From Bacteroidaceae bacterium (GTDB lineage: Bacteria > Bacteroidota > Bacteroidia > Bacteroidales > Bacteroidaceae): 64,000 nucleotides of DNA. Shown piece after piece: positions 43,351 through 50,805 of the stretch (position 1 is its first letter; every line of letters begins with the position of its first letter). Location of the stretch: contig JAFTYI010000021.1 in NCBI GenBank assembly GCA_017464815.1, positions 1 to 64,000 of the forward strand, in the 5' to 3' direction. Position numbers and translations under genes: made by a program. Below the pieces are notes generated by a model. The model was not told where the DNA came from. It worked only from the letters and a program-made list of their open reading frames with translations, and made no database searches.

Positions 43351-44955
43351 ATGAAGAGACTCTTATCCATCGTGGCCGTGGTGGCGGCCGTCCTCCTGAC
43401 TGCTTGCGGGGGAGAAAAGAAGGGAACTTTCCTGACCATCACCAACAACCAGTTCTGGAACACCGCCGACGGGCAGCCCATCTACAGCCAAGGGGGCGGC
43501 ATCTTCAAGTTCGCCGACCCACAGACGGGCGAAGAGAAGTATTATTGGTACGGCGTGCACTACAAAGAGGCGGAGCTGTATCGCGAGAATCCCGTGGAGA
43601 AGTATGACCACTGCACCTTCGAAGGGGTGACATGCTACAGTTCGACGGACTTTGTGAACTGGACGTTCGAAGGCCACGTCCTTACCCCCGAAGAGGTAAA
43701 CCGCGACAGCCGCCCCACGTGGGTAGGCCGCATGGGCGTGGGCTACCTGAAGGAGCTAGGACAGTACGTCCTGATGGTGCAACACGGACAGAACGTGCTC
43801 ATCTGCACAGGCGACAGCCCCACAGGAGAGTTCAAACAACACCGCCACATCGACATGACCGACCGCATCGGTACACCCAACACGGGCGACCAGACGGTGT
43901 TCGTGGACGAAGAGACGGGTAAGATGTACCTCATCTACTCCTACGGACGGGGACGCAACAAGATATACGTATCGGAAGTGGGCATGAAGGACGGTATGGT
44001 CGATTTGCTCGACTGTGTACAGGTCTTCAAGGGCGAGAGCCGCGAGGGCAACTGCCTCTTCAAGTACAAGGGCAAGTACTACATGTGTGCCAGCAACATC
44101 TATGGCTGGGACTGCTCATACGCCTACTACCTGGTGGCCGACAACATCTATGGCCCCTACACACCGACGAACGACATGCAGGTGATGCCCGGCTGTGAGG
44201 AGGACTTTGCCCACGTGACCCAGACGGGATTCTTCTACACCATCCGCGGCACGAAGCAAGACCTGGTGCTCTACTGCGGCGACCGTTGGGCCGACTTTGC
44301 CGGCAACGGCCTGGGCTACAACCAGTGGTTCCCCATCACTTTCGAGGGCGAAGAACAGACGCCGCGCTTCAACTCGCTGAGCCAATGGGAGCTGAATGCC
44401 ACCACGGGTGAATGGCGCGTGGGAAGGGAGAACAACTACGTGCTGAACCCATCGTTCGAGGCCGACCGCAACGCCATCCCTAGCAACCGCAAACCCGTGC
44501 AATTGCAACTGAAGGGTTGGACGAGCGAAGTCATCGAAGGCAACCAGATAGCCAACTTCGACCCCCATTCTCCCCAACTGAACTACTTCAACACCCGCGA
44601 AGACCGCAAGGTGGTGACAGGTGAAAAGAGCCTTTGCCTGCACGATACCATACCCTTCACAAGAAGAGTATATCAAGTGGTGAAGTCGCGCCCGAACATC
44701 CCGTTGGAAGAGGGAACGTATAGCTTGAGTGCCATGGTGCGCACAACAGGTTCAGTTGCATCGGCCTCCATGTATGCCGAAGGGGTACAGGAAGGCGGAG
44801 TATCCCTCGGCATCACTCCCACCAACGACGAGTGGCAACGCATCTCGACCGACATCGAAATAAAGTCCGACAGCATCCAAATCGGTTTCCTTGTCAAAGG
44901 CAAAGCCGATGCCCGCTTGCTTGTCGATGATGTAGAGATGAAGAGAAAGCAGTAA
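43351..44955 (+). CDS. GH43-like lipoprotein with C-terminal carbohydrate-binding-like domain
   Basis: 534 residues. Lipoprotein signal MKRLLSIVAVVAAVLLTAC, so surface- or periplasm-anchored. The five-bladed propeller fold of GH43 is suggested by the repeated YYWYGVHY, CYSSTDFVNWTFEG, MYLIYSYGRGRNKIYV and GKYYMCASNIYGWD blades; EGNCLFKYKGKYY near residue 230 may include the catalytic acid. The C-terminal 165 residues (VLNPSFEADRN onward) look like a jelly-roll carbohydrate-binding module. Possibly an exo-galactanase-type or arabinosidase enzyme; exact activity unclear. Same operon, 21 nt after GH2. Confidence 0.82.
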   Translation: MKRLLSIVAVVAAVLLTACGGEKKGTFLTITNNQFWNTADGQPIYSQGGGIFKFADPQTGEEKYYWYGVHYKEAELYRENPVEKYDHCTFEGVTCYSSTDFVNWTFEGHVLTPEEVNRDSRPTWVGRMGVGYLKELGQYVLMVQHGQNVLICTGDSPTGEFKQHRHIDMTDRIGTPNTGDQTVFVDEETGKMYLIYSYGRGRNKIYVSEVGMKDGMVDLLDCVQVFKGESREGNCLFKYKGKYYMCASNIYGWDCSYAYYLVADNIYGPYTPTNDMQVMPGCEEDFAHVTQTGFFYTIRGTKQDLVLYCGDRWADFAGNGLGYNQWFPITFEGEEQTPRFNSLSQWELNATTGEWRVGRENNYVLNPSFEADRNAIPSNRKPVQLQLKGWTSEVIEGNQIANFDPHSPQLNYFNTREDRKVVTGEKSLCLHDTIPFTRRVYQVVKSRPNIPLEEGTYSLSAMVRTTGSVASASMYAEGVQEGGVSLGITPTNDEWQRISTDIEIKSDSIQIGFLVKGKADARLLVDDVEMKRKQ

Positions 44956-44967
44956 CACACATTTCTT

Positions 44968-45069
44968 AGACGCAGATGACGCGGATGACGCGGATAAATA
45001 GTTATAAGAATAACATGGATTGATAAAAAACAAAAAAAAGAATCCGCGTCATCTGCGTCATCTGCGTCT
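44968..45069. repeat. GCGGATGAC-type inverted repeat between GH43 and GH35
   Basis: AGACGCAGATGACGCGGATG (from 44968) faces CATCTGCGTCATCTGCGTCT (ending 45069): a 28-bp near-perfect stem of 9-nt units around an A-rich loop. Long hairpins like this inside an operon may lower expression of the downstream gene or protect the upstream mRNA. Confidence 0.85.
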
Positions 45070-45093
45070 GAAAAATAAATTTAGCACAAATAT

Positions 45094-47448
45094 ATGAGAA
45101 AGAGTATTTCCCTTATGCTGGCCCTTGCCGGCACCCTGAGCCTGAGCGCACAGAACACTTATGAGCTGACCGAACCGGCCACGCCCAAACAGATACACAC
45201 CGGACACCTGAAGCTGGGAGGCACCGCCCCCGACGGACGGCGCATGGAGGTGAACAGCTACTATGTGACCGAAAACGGACGCCCGATGATACCCGTCACC
45301 GGTGAGTTCCACTACAGCCGCTTCCCCCGCGAACAGTGGGAGGAGTCGGTGATGAAGATGAAGGCCGGCGGACTGACCGTTGTCCCCATCTACGTCTTCT
45401 GGAACATGCACGAAGAAGAGGAAGGCCGCTTCCGCTGGGACGGCAACCTCGACCTGCGCCACTTCGTAGAACTCTGCAAGAAGCACGGACTGAACGTCAT
45501 CGTCCGCGTAGGCCCCTTCTGCCACGGAGAGATTCGCAACGGCGGACTGCCCGACTGGCTCTTTGCCAAGCCCTTGGAAGTGCGCTCCAATGATGCCAAC
45601 TACCTGAAGTACGTGGAGCGTCTCTATGGCGAAATAGGCCGCCAACTGAGCGGACTCTACTACAAGGACGGCGGCCCCATCATCGGCATACAGATTGAGA
45701 ACGAACACCAACACAGTGCCGCTCCCTGGGCCATCAACTACCCCGACGAAGCGCCTGACCACACTAGTGCTTCCTACGACAAGTCCATCACCATGGTGGG
45801 CGTGAGCGAGCAGAATCAGGAAATCACCACCGCCGAACTGGGCGAGCAACACATGCTCACCCTCAAGCGAATGGCCGAAAAGGCGGGCATGATTACCCCC
45901 CTCTATACCGCCACTGGCTGGGGTAACGCAGCCGTCATAGGCAACGAAGCCATCCCCGTGACCGCGGCCTACACCTACCCCTTCTGGGCACGGCCGTCGA
46001 TGTCGCCCTTCTGCCTTTTCAAGGACATCCAGCACGAGCCGGACTATTCGCCTGTGCGCTACAACACCGACCTCTATCCCTCGTTCTGTGCCGAAATGGG
46101 CGTGGGCATACAGATGATTTACAAAAGCCGTCCCGTGATTGATGCTCGTGCGGCCGAGGCACTGATGGTGCGCACACTTGGCTCGGGAGCCAACTGCATC
46201 GGCTACTACATGTACCACGGAGGCTCCAACCCCCGACGCATCGGTGGCGGATTCTTTGCCGACGAACCGATGGGTATTCCCAAGATAAACTACGACTACC
46301 AAGCCCCCATCGGCGAGTTTGGCCGTGTGCGCGACTCCTATAACTACCTGCGCATTCTGCACACCTTCATCCGCAACTTCGGCCATCAGCTGGCCCCGAT
46401 GGAGACCGTCCTGCCCGAAGGATACCGCGACATTAAACCCGGCAACCGCGAGACACTGCGCTTTGCCGCCCGCATGAAGGAGGGAAGCGGATTCCTGTTC
46501 ATGACCAACTTCCAGGACCACGACACGGCACGCATCGACCAGCGGGACTTGCAAATCAAGCTGAACCTGAAGGGAGAGACGCTGACCATCCCCGCCAACG
46601 GCACCTTCACACTGAAGAAGGACGCCAGCGCCATCCTGCCCTTTAACCTCGACATGGAGGGCGCTCTGCTGAAGTATGCCACGGCACAGCTTCTGGCCAA
46701 GCTCGAAGACGACGGACGCACGCACTACATATTCTTCGCACCCGACGGATTTGCGCCCGAATACATCTTCGACAAGAGCACCATCAAGGGAGGCAAAGTG
46801 CGCTTCACCCCCACCCCAGGCACCAAGAGTACCTTCCGACTGACCACCGCCAAGGGCGAGAAGCTGATGATTACCACCCTCACCCGCCAACAGGCACTGA
46901 ACACCTTGCAACTGGAAGACGGCCGCCTGCTCATCACCGATGCCACCGTGCTCCCCGAGAAGGAGCGGGTGACCTTCCTCAGCGTGGGCCGTCCCTCAGT
47001 AGAATACATTCTCTACCCCTCAAAGCAAGGATGGAAGCCCCAAACGGTGAGCGTAGAACCCGTTGTCCCCAAGGTTGAATGGAAAAAAGTGGGTGGCCAG
47101 CGCATCACCGTTCGTCCCGAACAACCCGCCTTGCCACAGGTGAACGACTACTTCCTCGACATCGCCTACACGGGCGACGTGGCCATGGCCTTCATCGGCG
47201 ACAACATCGTGCTCGACCACTTCTGGTACGGCGCTCCGTGGAGCATCGGCCTCAAGCGTTTCAAACAGCAACTGGAGCAACATGGCGAAATGTCCTTCTA
47301 CTTCCGCCCCCTCAAGAAGGATGCCCCCTTCATCAAGATGGGCGGTGTGCCCGAAGAGGCCTTCCCCGACTTCAGCAAACAATCCAGCGTGCTCAGCATC
47401 GACCGCGTGGAGCTGGTGCCGGAGTATCGGTTGAACATCGGGCTGTAA
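45094..47448 (+). CDS. GH35 beta-galactosidase (secreted)
   Basis: 784 residues with a signal peptide (MRKSISLMLALAGTLSLSAQ). GH35 hallmarks: VTGEFHYSRFPREQWEE near residue 70, YVFWNMHEEEEG near 102, GPFCHGEIRNGGLPDWL near 138 and the acid/base region IGIQIENEHQ near 197; FCAEMGVGIQ near 330 may contain the nucleophile. It removes terminal beta-galactose from side chains of pectin, arabinogalactan or other glycans in the periplasm or at the surface. Last gene of the AraC/MFS CAZyme run. The large antisense frames here are artefacts. Confidence 0.92.
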   Translation: MRKSISLMLALAGTLSLSAQNTYELTEPATPKQIHTGHLKLGGTAPDGRRMEVNSYYVTENGRPMIPVTGEFHYSRFPREQWEESVMKMKAGGLTVVPIYVFWNMHEEEEGRFRWDGNLDLRHFVELCKKHGLNVIVRVGPFCHGEIRNGGLPDWLFAKPLEVRSNDANYLKYVERLYGEIGRQLSGLYYKDGGPIIGIQIENEHQHSAAPWAINYPDEAPDHTSASYDKSITMVGVSEQNQEITTAELGEQHMLTLKRMAEKAGMITPLYTATGWGNAAVIGNEAIPVTAAYTYPFWARPSMSPFCLFKDIQHEPDYSPVRYNTDLYPSFCAEMGVGIQMIYKSRPVIDARAAEALMVRTLGSGANCIGYYMYHGGSNPRRIGGGFFADEPMGIPKINYDYQAPIGEFGRVRDSYNYLRILHTFIRNFGHQLAPMETVLPEGYRDIKPGNRETLRFAARMKEGSGFLFMTNFQDHDTARIDQRDLQIKLNLKGETLTIPANGTFTLKKDASAILPFNLDMEGALLKYATAQLLAKLEDDGRTHYIFFAPDGFAPEYIFDKSTIKGGKVRFTPTPGTKSTFRLTTAKGEKLMITTLTRQQALNTLQLEDGRLLITDATVLPEKERVTFLSVGRPSVEYILYPSKQGWKPQTVSVEPVVPKVEWKKVGGQRITVRPEQPALPQVNDYFLDIAYTGDVAMAFIGDNIVLDHFWYGAPWSIGLKRFKQQLEQHGEMSFYFRPLKKDAPFIKMGGVPEEAFPDFSKQSSVLSIDRVELVPEYRLNIGL

Positions 47449-47481
47449 GAGAGAGACAAGTACACTGGAAATTCTTTTCTG

Positions 47482-47541
47482 ACAGAAGGACAAAAGAACA
47501 TAAGAAGCAGAGTCCCCTTGCTTGTTCTTTTGTCCTTCTGT
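47482..47541. repeat. Perfect 19-bp inverted repeat downstream of GH35
   Basis: ACAGAAGGACAAAAGAACA (47482-47500) and TGTTCTTTTGTCCTTCTGT (47523-47541), loop of 22 nt, followed by TTGGCTTTT. It may end the CAZyme transcript, or be another dispersed palindrome. Confidence 0.8.
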
Positions 47542-47615
47542 TTGGCTTTTATCCCCATCCCCCCTTGACATAAATCAAGAAATATGTTATAAAACATAAA
47601 AAAGAGGGGTAAATG

Positions 47616-47646
47616 CTTGCAGATTCAGCAAAAAGCAGTACCTTTG
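47616..47646 (+). promoter_or_regulatory. Promoter of a short stand-alone transcript
   Basis: CTTG (47616-47619), 19-nt spacer, TACCTTTG (47639-47646). It faces no protein gene: the next plus-strand gene starts over 1.2 kb later, beyond a terminator and a minus-strand gene. Confidence 0.7.
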
Positions 47647-47652
47647 CATCAA

Positions 47653-47714
47653 GTTTTTCATGGTATTAGATTTAAGGTTAATAAAGGTTGGGTCAAGGCG
47701 TTGACCCTTTTTTT
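47653..47714 (+). ncRNA. Candidate small RNA of about 60 nt with intrinsic terminator
   Basis: From the expected start near 47653 the transcript reads AAGTTTTTCATGGTATTAGA, then TTTAAGGTTAATAAAG, and ends in a perfect terminator, GGGTCAA-GGCG-TTGACCC (47690-47707) plus seven T (47708-47714). No ORF of useful length. Everything needed for an independent short RNA is present. I have an impression of similar leader sequences in other Bacteroidales, but cannot verify it. Confidence 0.6.
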
Positions 47715-47780
47715 ATGCCTATACGTCACCTCCCCCCCTTCATACAATCTCTTTCATACAGACAAAGGATGTAGAACGGG

Positions 47781-48485
47781 TCAATCCTCCAAATAGTAAT
47801 CAATGGTGGTCACTACGCGTACCTTTTTGATATAAGGAGTGTTGCTGTCGCGGTCACTGATACTGAACTGTCCTTGATAGGCGTGCTTGATTTTGCCGAG
47901 TTCGCTATCCGAGTCAGAGGCAAACTTCTCGGCAGCCGCACGTGCATTCTTCGTTGCCTCCTCTATCATCTGTGGCTTGATGCGGTTCAGGTCGGTATAG
48001 TCGTATTGCACGCTGTAGCGATAGTCGCCACCCGTGATGGCAATCCCCTGCTTCAGCAGTTCACCCTGTTCGCTGATAAGCCGGCGCACAAGGTCAACCT
48101 GTGTGGAGGTGACGGTGATAACGGCCGTCACATTGTAGCGGTAGCCCGTCTGGTTGTTGCTGTATCGCTCAGCATCAAGGTCAATGATGTCAGGAGCATT
48201 CACGGTAATCTCCTCTTTGGCGATACCCTTCTTTTGCAGAAAATCAACGATAGCCTCGTTCGTGCCGTTTATCTGATTGTAGAGTGCCGTGAGGTCGTTC
48301 CCCAACGCCTTGTACATCAAGGGCCACGTCACCTTGTTGGCCGCCACCTCCATTTCGGCCAGTCCCTTCACATTCACCACCCGGTCGCGATTGGCAAAAC
48401 CGTCCAATCCATCCTTCACAAACTTGCCCATCAGCAACAATCCTGCCGCTAAAATAAGGGCCTCCAGTTTCCAACTTTTCATCAT
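47781..48485 (-). CDS. SIMPL-domain (DUF541) protein
   Basis: 234 residues with one N-terminal membrane anchor or signal (LEALILAAGLLLMGKFV). The rest fits the SIMPL family: VVNVKGLAEMEVAANKVTW near residue 36, FLQKKGIAKEEITVNAP near 83, and AAAEKFASDSDSELGKIK near 185. These periplasmic proteins have no established enzymatic role; some affect oxidative stress resistance. Transcribed alone from the promoter near 48570. Two adjacent ATGs (48485, 48482) are possible starts. Confidence 0.85.
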   Translation of the reverse strand: MMKSWKLEALILAAGLLLMGKFVKDGLDGFANRDRVVNVKGLAEMEVAANKVTWPLMYKALGNDLTALYNQINGTNEAIVDFLQKKGIAKEEITVNAPDIIDLDAERYSNNQTGYRYNVTAVITVTSTQVDLVRRLISEQGELLKQGIAITGGDYRYSVQYDYTDLNRIKPQMIEEATKNARAAAEKFASDSDSELGKIKHAYQGQFSISDRDSNTPYIKKVRVVTTIDYYLED

Positions 48486-48567
48486 AATTATCTCTTTAGC
48501 ATGGTTCTACAAATACACTTTATCGGATACCCGTTTCTTATCTTATCCGCCATCCCATATTTTTCCG

Positions 48568-48575
48568 CAAAGATA
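48568..48575 (-). promoter_or_regulatory. Putative promoter of the SIMPL gene
   Basis: CAAAGATA reads TATCTTTG on the minus strand, a clear -7 element about 85 nt upstream of the ATG. Confidence 0.5.
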
Positions 48576-48757
48576 CGGCTTTATACCGAGGGAAAAAACA
48601 TTTCCCGCTAAAACATATAAGGACGAAGCATCATAAATGTTCGACGGACACAAAACCAAAGCCTCCGCCGATGCCCTGCTATTGTTCCATCGACAAACAG
48701 GAACATATCCACCGAGAAACAACAGGATTTCCGCCATCAAACCGCTATCCTCCGAAA

Positions 48758-48829
48758 GTGCAGTGCGGCATTACACAAAAGTACAGTGCGGCATTGCAGT
48801 TAAGTGTAGTGCCGCACTACACTTTTAAC
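48758..48829. repeat. Three-unit array with 23-nt period upstream of the HU-like gene
   Basis: CAGTGCGGCATTACA at 48761, CAGTGCGGCATTGCA at 48784, TAGTGCCGCACTACA at 48807: starts 23 nt apart. The last unit has its core inverted (GTGCGGCA becomes TGCCGCAC), giving a 9-bp stem with the preceding unit. It lies in the divergent region between SIMPL and HU-like genes, ending about 30 nt before the latter's -7 element. Confidence 0.8.
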
Positions 48830-48860
48830 ATCTTTCTATGGTTGGATAGAAAAATAGTTG

Positions 48861-48868
48861 TATCTTTG
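48861..48868 (+). promoter_or_regulatory. Putative promoter of the HU-like gene
   Basis: TATCTTTG, a -7 match, 24 nt before the ATG. GTTG at 48841-48844 is 16 nt upstream, slightly close for a -33 element. Confidence 0.5.
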
Positions 48869-48891
48869 CAGCAAAATAACTGAAATCAATC

Positions 48892-49350
48892 ATGAAAATA
48901 ACAGGAGATATTGACAAGGCTTCGCTTTCGTTGGAAATAGCCCGCCAGCCCGTGCCTTTTAAAGAAGAGGAGGTGATGTATTCCCTCCGAGTGAGTAAGC
49001 AGTCCGTCATTTCGTTTGAGAAATTGGCTTGTCGCGAAATGTCGGTGCGTGGTGTACGTCCCGCCATGGCCCGCATGGTGGCCGAGGAGTTGGGCGATGC
49101 CCTCCGCTCGTGGCTTTCGGCCGGTCATGCCGTCAACATTGCTGGTGTAGGCACCCTGCGCCCTGTGGTTAATAGCAAGGCACAAACACGCCCTCACGAC
49201 TGCTCTGTGGATGACATCCGCCTAGCCAAACTCCGTTTCTACCCCTCGCTAGAGATGAAGGAGATGTTTCGTGATGCCCACTACCACATCCGCAACCGCG
49301 AAGAGTTTCTTGCAAAATGGGAGCGAGAACAGAATGGTGAAGAGGAGTAA
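48892..49350 (+). CDS. HU-like DNA-binding protein (Bacteroidales type)
   Basis: 152 residues. The middle region (MSVRGVRPAMARMVAEELGD at about residue 43 and AGHAVNIAGVGTLRPVV near 75) follows the HU/IHF fold, with N-terminal and C-terminal extensions; the C-terminal 35 residues are helical and charged. Such divergent HU paralogues are common in Bacteroidales and may structure DNA locally. Single gene with its own promoter; the 23-nt array ends about 60 nt upstream of the ATG. Confidence 0.75.
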   Translation: MKITGDIDKASLSLEIARQPVPFKEEEVMYSLRVSKQSVISFEKLACREMSVRGVRPAMARMVAEELGDALRSWLSAGHAVNIAGVGTLRPVVNSKAQTRPHDCSVDDIRLAKLRFYPSLEMKEMFRDAHYHIRNREEFLAKWEREQNGEEE

Positions 49351-49395
49351 GCGTTGGGTATTTTATACTTTTTGCGGCTACATTTTTTGTATTAG

Positions 49396-49521
49396 GAAAG
49401 TGACGTTTGGTTGACAGGAGATGGAATTAGAATTGTTGTCAGTAGCCAATGGCAAGAATGGAAAACAGATAAAGTAATGCAATTAGCCCAAAGACTAAAA
49501 TATCGTGTCGAAAAAGAATAA
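49396..49521 (+). pseudogene. Possible gene remnant of 41 codons
   Basis: An open frame without start reads ESDVWLTGDGIRIVVSSQWQ, then 21 more residues ending in KYRVEKE and a stop; a TAG precedes it. The sequence looks like the C-terminus of a real protein and is A/T-rich, unlike the flanking HU gene. I do not recognise the family. It could be debris of a gene that entered with the neighbouring DUF3990 cassette. Confidence 0.3.
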
Positions 49522-49633
49522 ACCTTCTCGGGTATTTGCCATGCTGAAATACAAATGAAGGGTAAGCCCATTTTGACAAGTGAATTCTGGGCCTGTTTTT
49601 ACCTTTTTTCTCCATCAGTTCCTCATACAGCAG

Positions 49634-49837
49634 TCATTTATACTCCATCATCAGCTCATCTGCCAGATAGAGGTCGCTACGGCAATGAAGGTCGGCAATG
49701 CCCTCTTGCAGTAATAGGAAAGTGGTGGAGTGATAGAATAAATCCATCGCTTCGCCCAAAGATATACCCTTTAGCTTGGCAAACTCTTGGATGATACGCG
49801 CATATTTCAATAGTTTTATAACTCCTACGGCTTCCAT
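49634..49837 (-). CDS. Small DUF3791-like protein (third gene of the DUF3990 cassette)
   Basis: 67 residues (MEAVGVIKLLKYARIIQEFA, then GISLGEAMDLFYHS and IADLHCRSDLYLADELMMEY). The pattern of an LH-containing turn followed by a Y-x-(A/V)-(D/E)-(D/E) helix resembles the end of DUF3791 proteins. It starts 4 nt after the DUF3990 stop, so the two are translationally linked. Function unknown; a partner or antitoxin role is inferred from context. Confidence 0.6.
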   Translation of the reverse strand: MEAVGVIKLLKYARIIQEFAKLKGISLGEAMDLFYHSTTFLLLQEGIADLHCRSDLYLADELMMEYK

Positions 49838-49841
49838 AATG

Positions 49842-50327
49842 TCAGTTCAATTTTATTGATTCCTTAAAATGTAAGTACATATCCAAAGCCTCTTGGTCTA
49901 ATATGCATATTTGATGGTTGGGTTTTTCGTATTTCAATTTATCCAGTGCCATCTCTTTGCTCATATAGCCGGCAAAGTATGAATCTATCGTGGCGAAAAT
50001 CTTGTCATTGGCAATACCTCCCGTGACAACATCGTATTGCTGGTACACTTCTTTTCCTTGGCGACAAGCAAAGATGTAGTCCAACCATTCTTCGTTGTAT
50101 TCTGCAAAATTCTTGATTTTTAGGTTTGCAGAACAGAAAATGGCTTCATCCAGTTCATATACGTTCACGTAGCCGGATTTCCCTATTCTTATATATCGGG
50201 TGCACCATCTTTCTGCTTGTTCTTTGAGTGGTGTCAAGTAAAAGCCTCTTCCGAAATCCAACTTATCGCGTGAAAAAGATATGTCAGGATGTTCAATTTC
50301 GCAATACGAGCCGTGAAAAACTACCAT
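49842..50327 (-). CDS. DUF3990 protein, ADP-ribosyltransferase-like
   Basis: 161 residues. The N-terminus VVFHGSYCEIEHPD has a His at residue 5, and DFGRGFYLTPLKEQAERW has a Tyr at residue 30: the first two of the H-Y-[E/D/Q] motifs in one branch of the ADP-ribosyltransferase fold (strand-HG, then GxGFYLT). The third residue is not obvious; the C-terminus (NHQICILDQEALDMYLHFKESI) is typical of DUF3990. If active, it would transfer ADP-ribose from NAD to an unknown target. It overlaps the upstream DUF3791 gene by 7 nt. A/T-rich compared with the chromosome around it, suggesting transfer. Confidence 0.78.
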   Translation of the reverse strand: MVVFHGSYCEIEHPDISFSRDKLDFGRGFYLTPLKEQAERWCTRYIRIGKSGYVNVYELDEAIFCSANLKIKNFAEYNEEWLDYIFACRQGKEVYQQYDVVTGGIANDKIFATIDSYFAGYMSKEMALDKLKYEKPNHQICILDQEALDMYLHFKESIKLN

Positions 50328-50563
50328 GATATAACCCCCTTTTCTTTCATTGCACGGATGACATCTTCTACAATGTACTCCTGACTTTGGGTATGCAATA
50401 CGTCATAAAGTTCCACTATATAGTCACGCAAGAGACCGCTCCGTTTCAGAAGATCGTAAACTTCTGTGGCCGGACGATTCAACTTCTCTGCTACACATCC
50501 TACACAGAATACTGCAAATTCCATTTGCCGCGGTGACATGTTATCGTACTCAACTTCGCTCAT
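50321..50563 (-). CDS. DUF3791 protein (first gene of the DUF3990 cassette)
   Basis: 80 residues starting MSEVEYDNMSPRQMEFAVF. The family pattern is clear: EFAVFCVGCVAEKLNRPATE, VYDLLKRSGLLRDYI, YDVLHTQSQEYIVEDVI. ATG 50563 is used; the longer frame from 50629 covers the promoter at 50594-50626. The last codons overlap the DUF3990 start by 7 nt, which couples their translation. DUF3791 and DUF3990 are often adjacent; the small first protein might be an antitoxin or substrate adaptor. Confidence 0.75.
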   Translation of the reverse strand: MSEVEYDNMSPRQMEFAVFCVGCVAEKLNRPATEVYDLLKRSGLLRDYIVELYDVLHTQSQEYIVEDVIRAMKEKGVISW

Positions 50564-50593
50564 TGTGCAATGCTTTGATATAATACTCTGTTT

Positions 50594-50626
50594 GCAAAAA
50601 TAAGGACTATCAGTGAAATACACAAA
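50594..50626 (-). promoter_or_regulatory. Promoter of the DUF3791-DUF3990-DUF3791 cassette
   Basis: On the minus strand TTTG (50626-50623), 21-nt spacer, TATTTTTG (50601-50594): full consensus. The ATG follows 30 nt downstream. Confidence 0.7.
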
Positions 50627-50750
50627 CATTTAATGAATAAACAATGTTTATTTTCCTTTTTTCTTAAAAATTCGTCTCATCATCTATCGCAGATGTTTCA
50701 TTTCTACACCTTATTTATATATATAGGGGGACGGATTGAAAAATAATCAT

Positions 50751-50758
50751 TATCTTTG
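50751..50758 (+). promoter_or_regulatory. Putative promoter of the GH127/146 gene
   Basis: TATCTTTG is a clear -7 element, 47 nt before the ATG; no -33 element at the right distance, as for regulated promoters. Confidence 0.5.
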
Positions 50759-50805
50759 TCCGCTGAAACATTGAATTTATTTTTGAAAGCATAAAACTAC
50801 GACGC

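Noticed and set aside
45058-46911. 617-codon minus-strand open frame opposite GH35
   Set aside because: Antisense artefact; the plus strand encodes an unmistakable GH35 enzyme with signal peptide.
48637-48883. Short plus-strand frames of 63 and 70 codons upstream of the HU-like gene
   Set aside because: They cover the 23-nt array and the HU promoter, overlap each other in different frames and resemble no protein.
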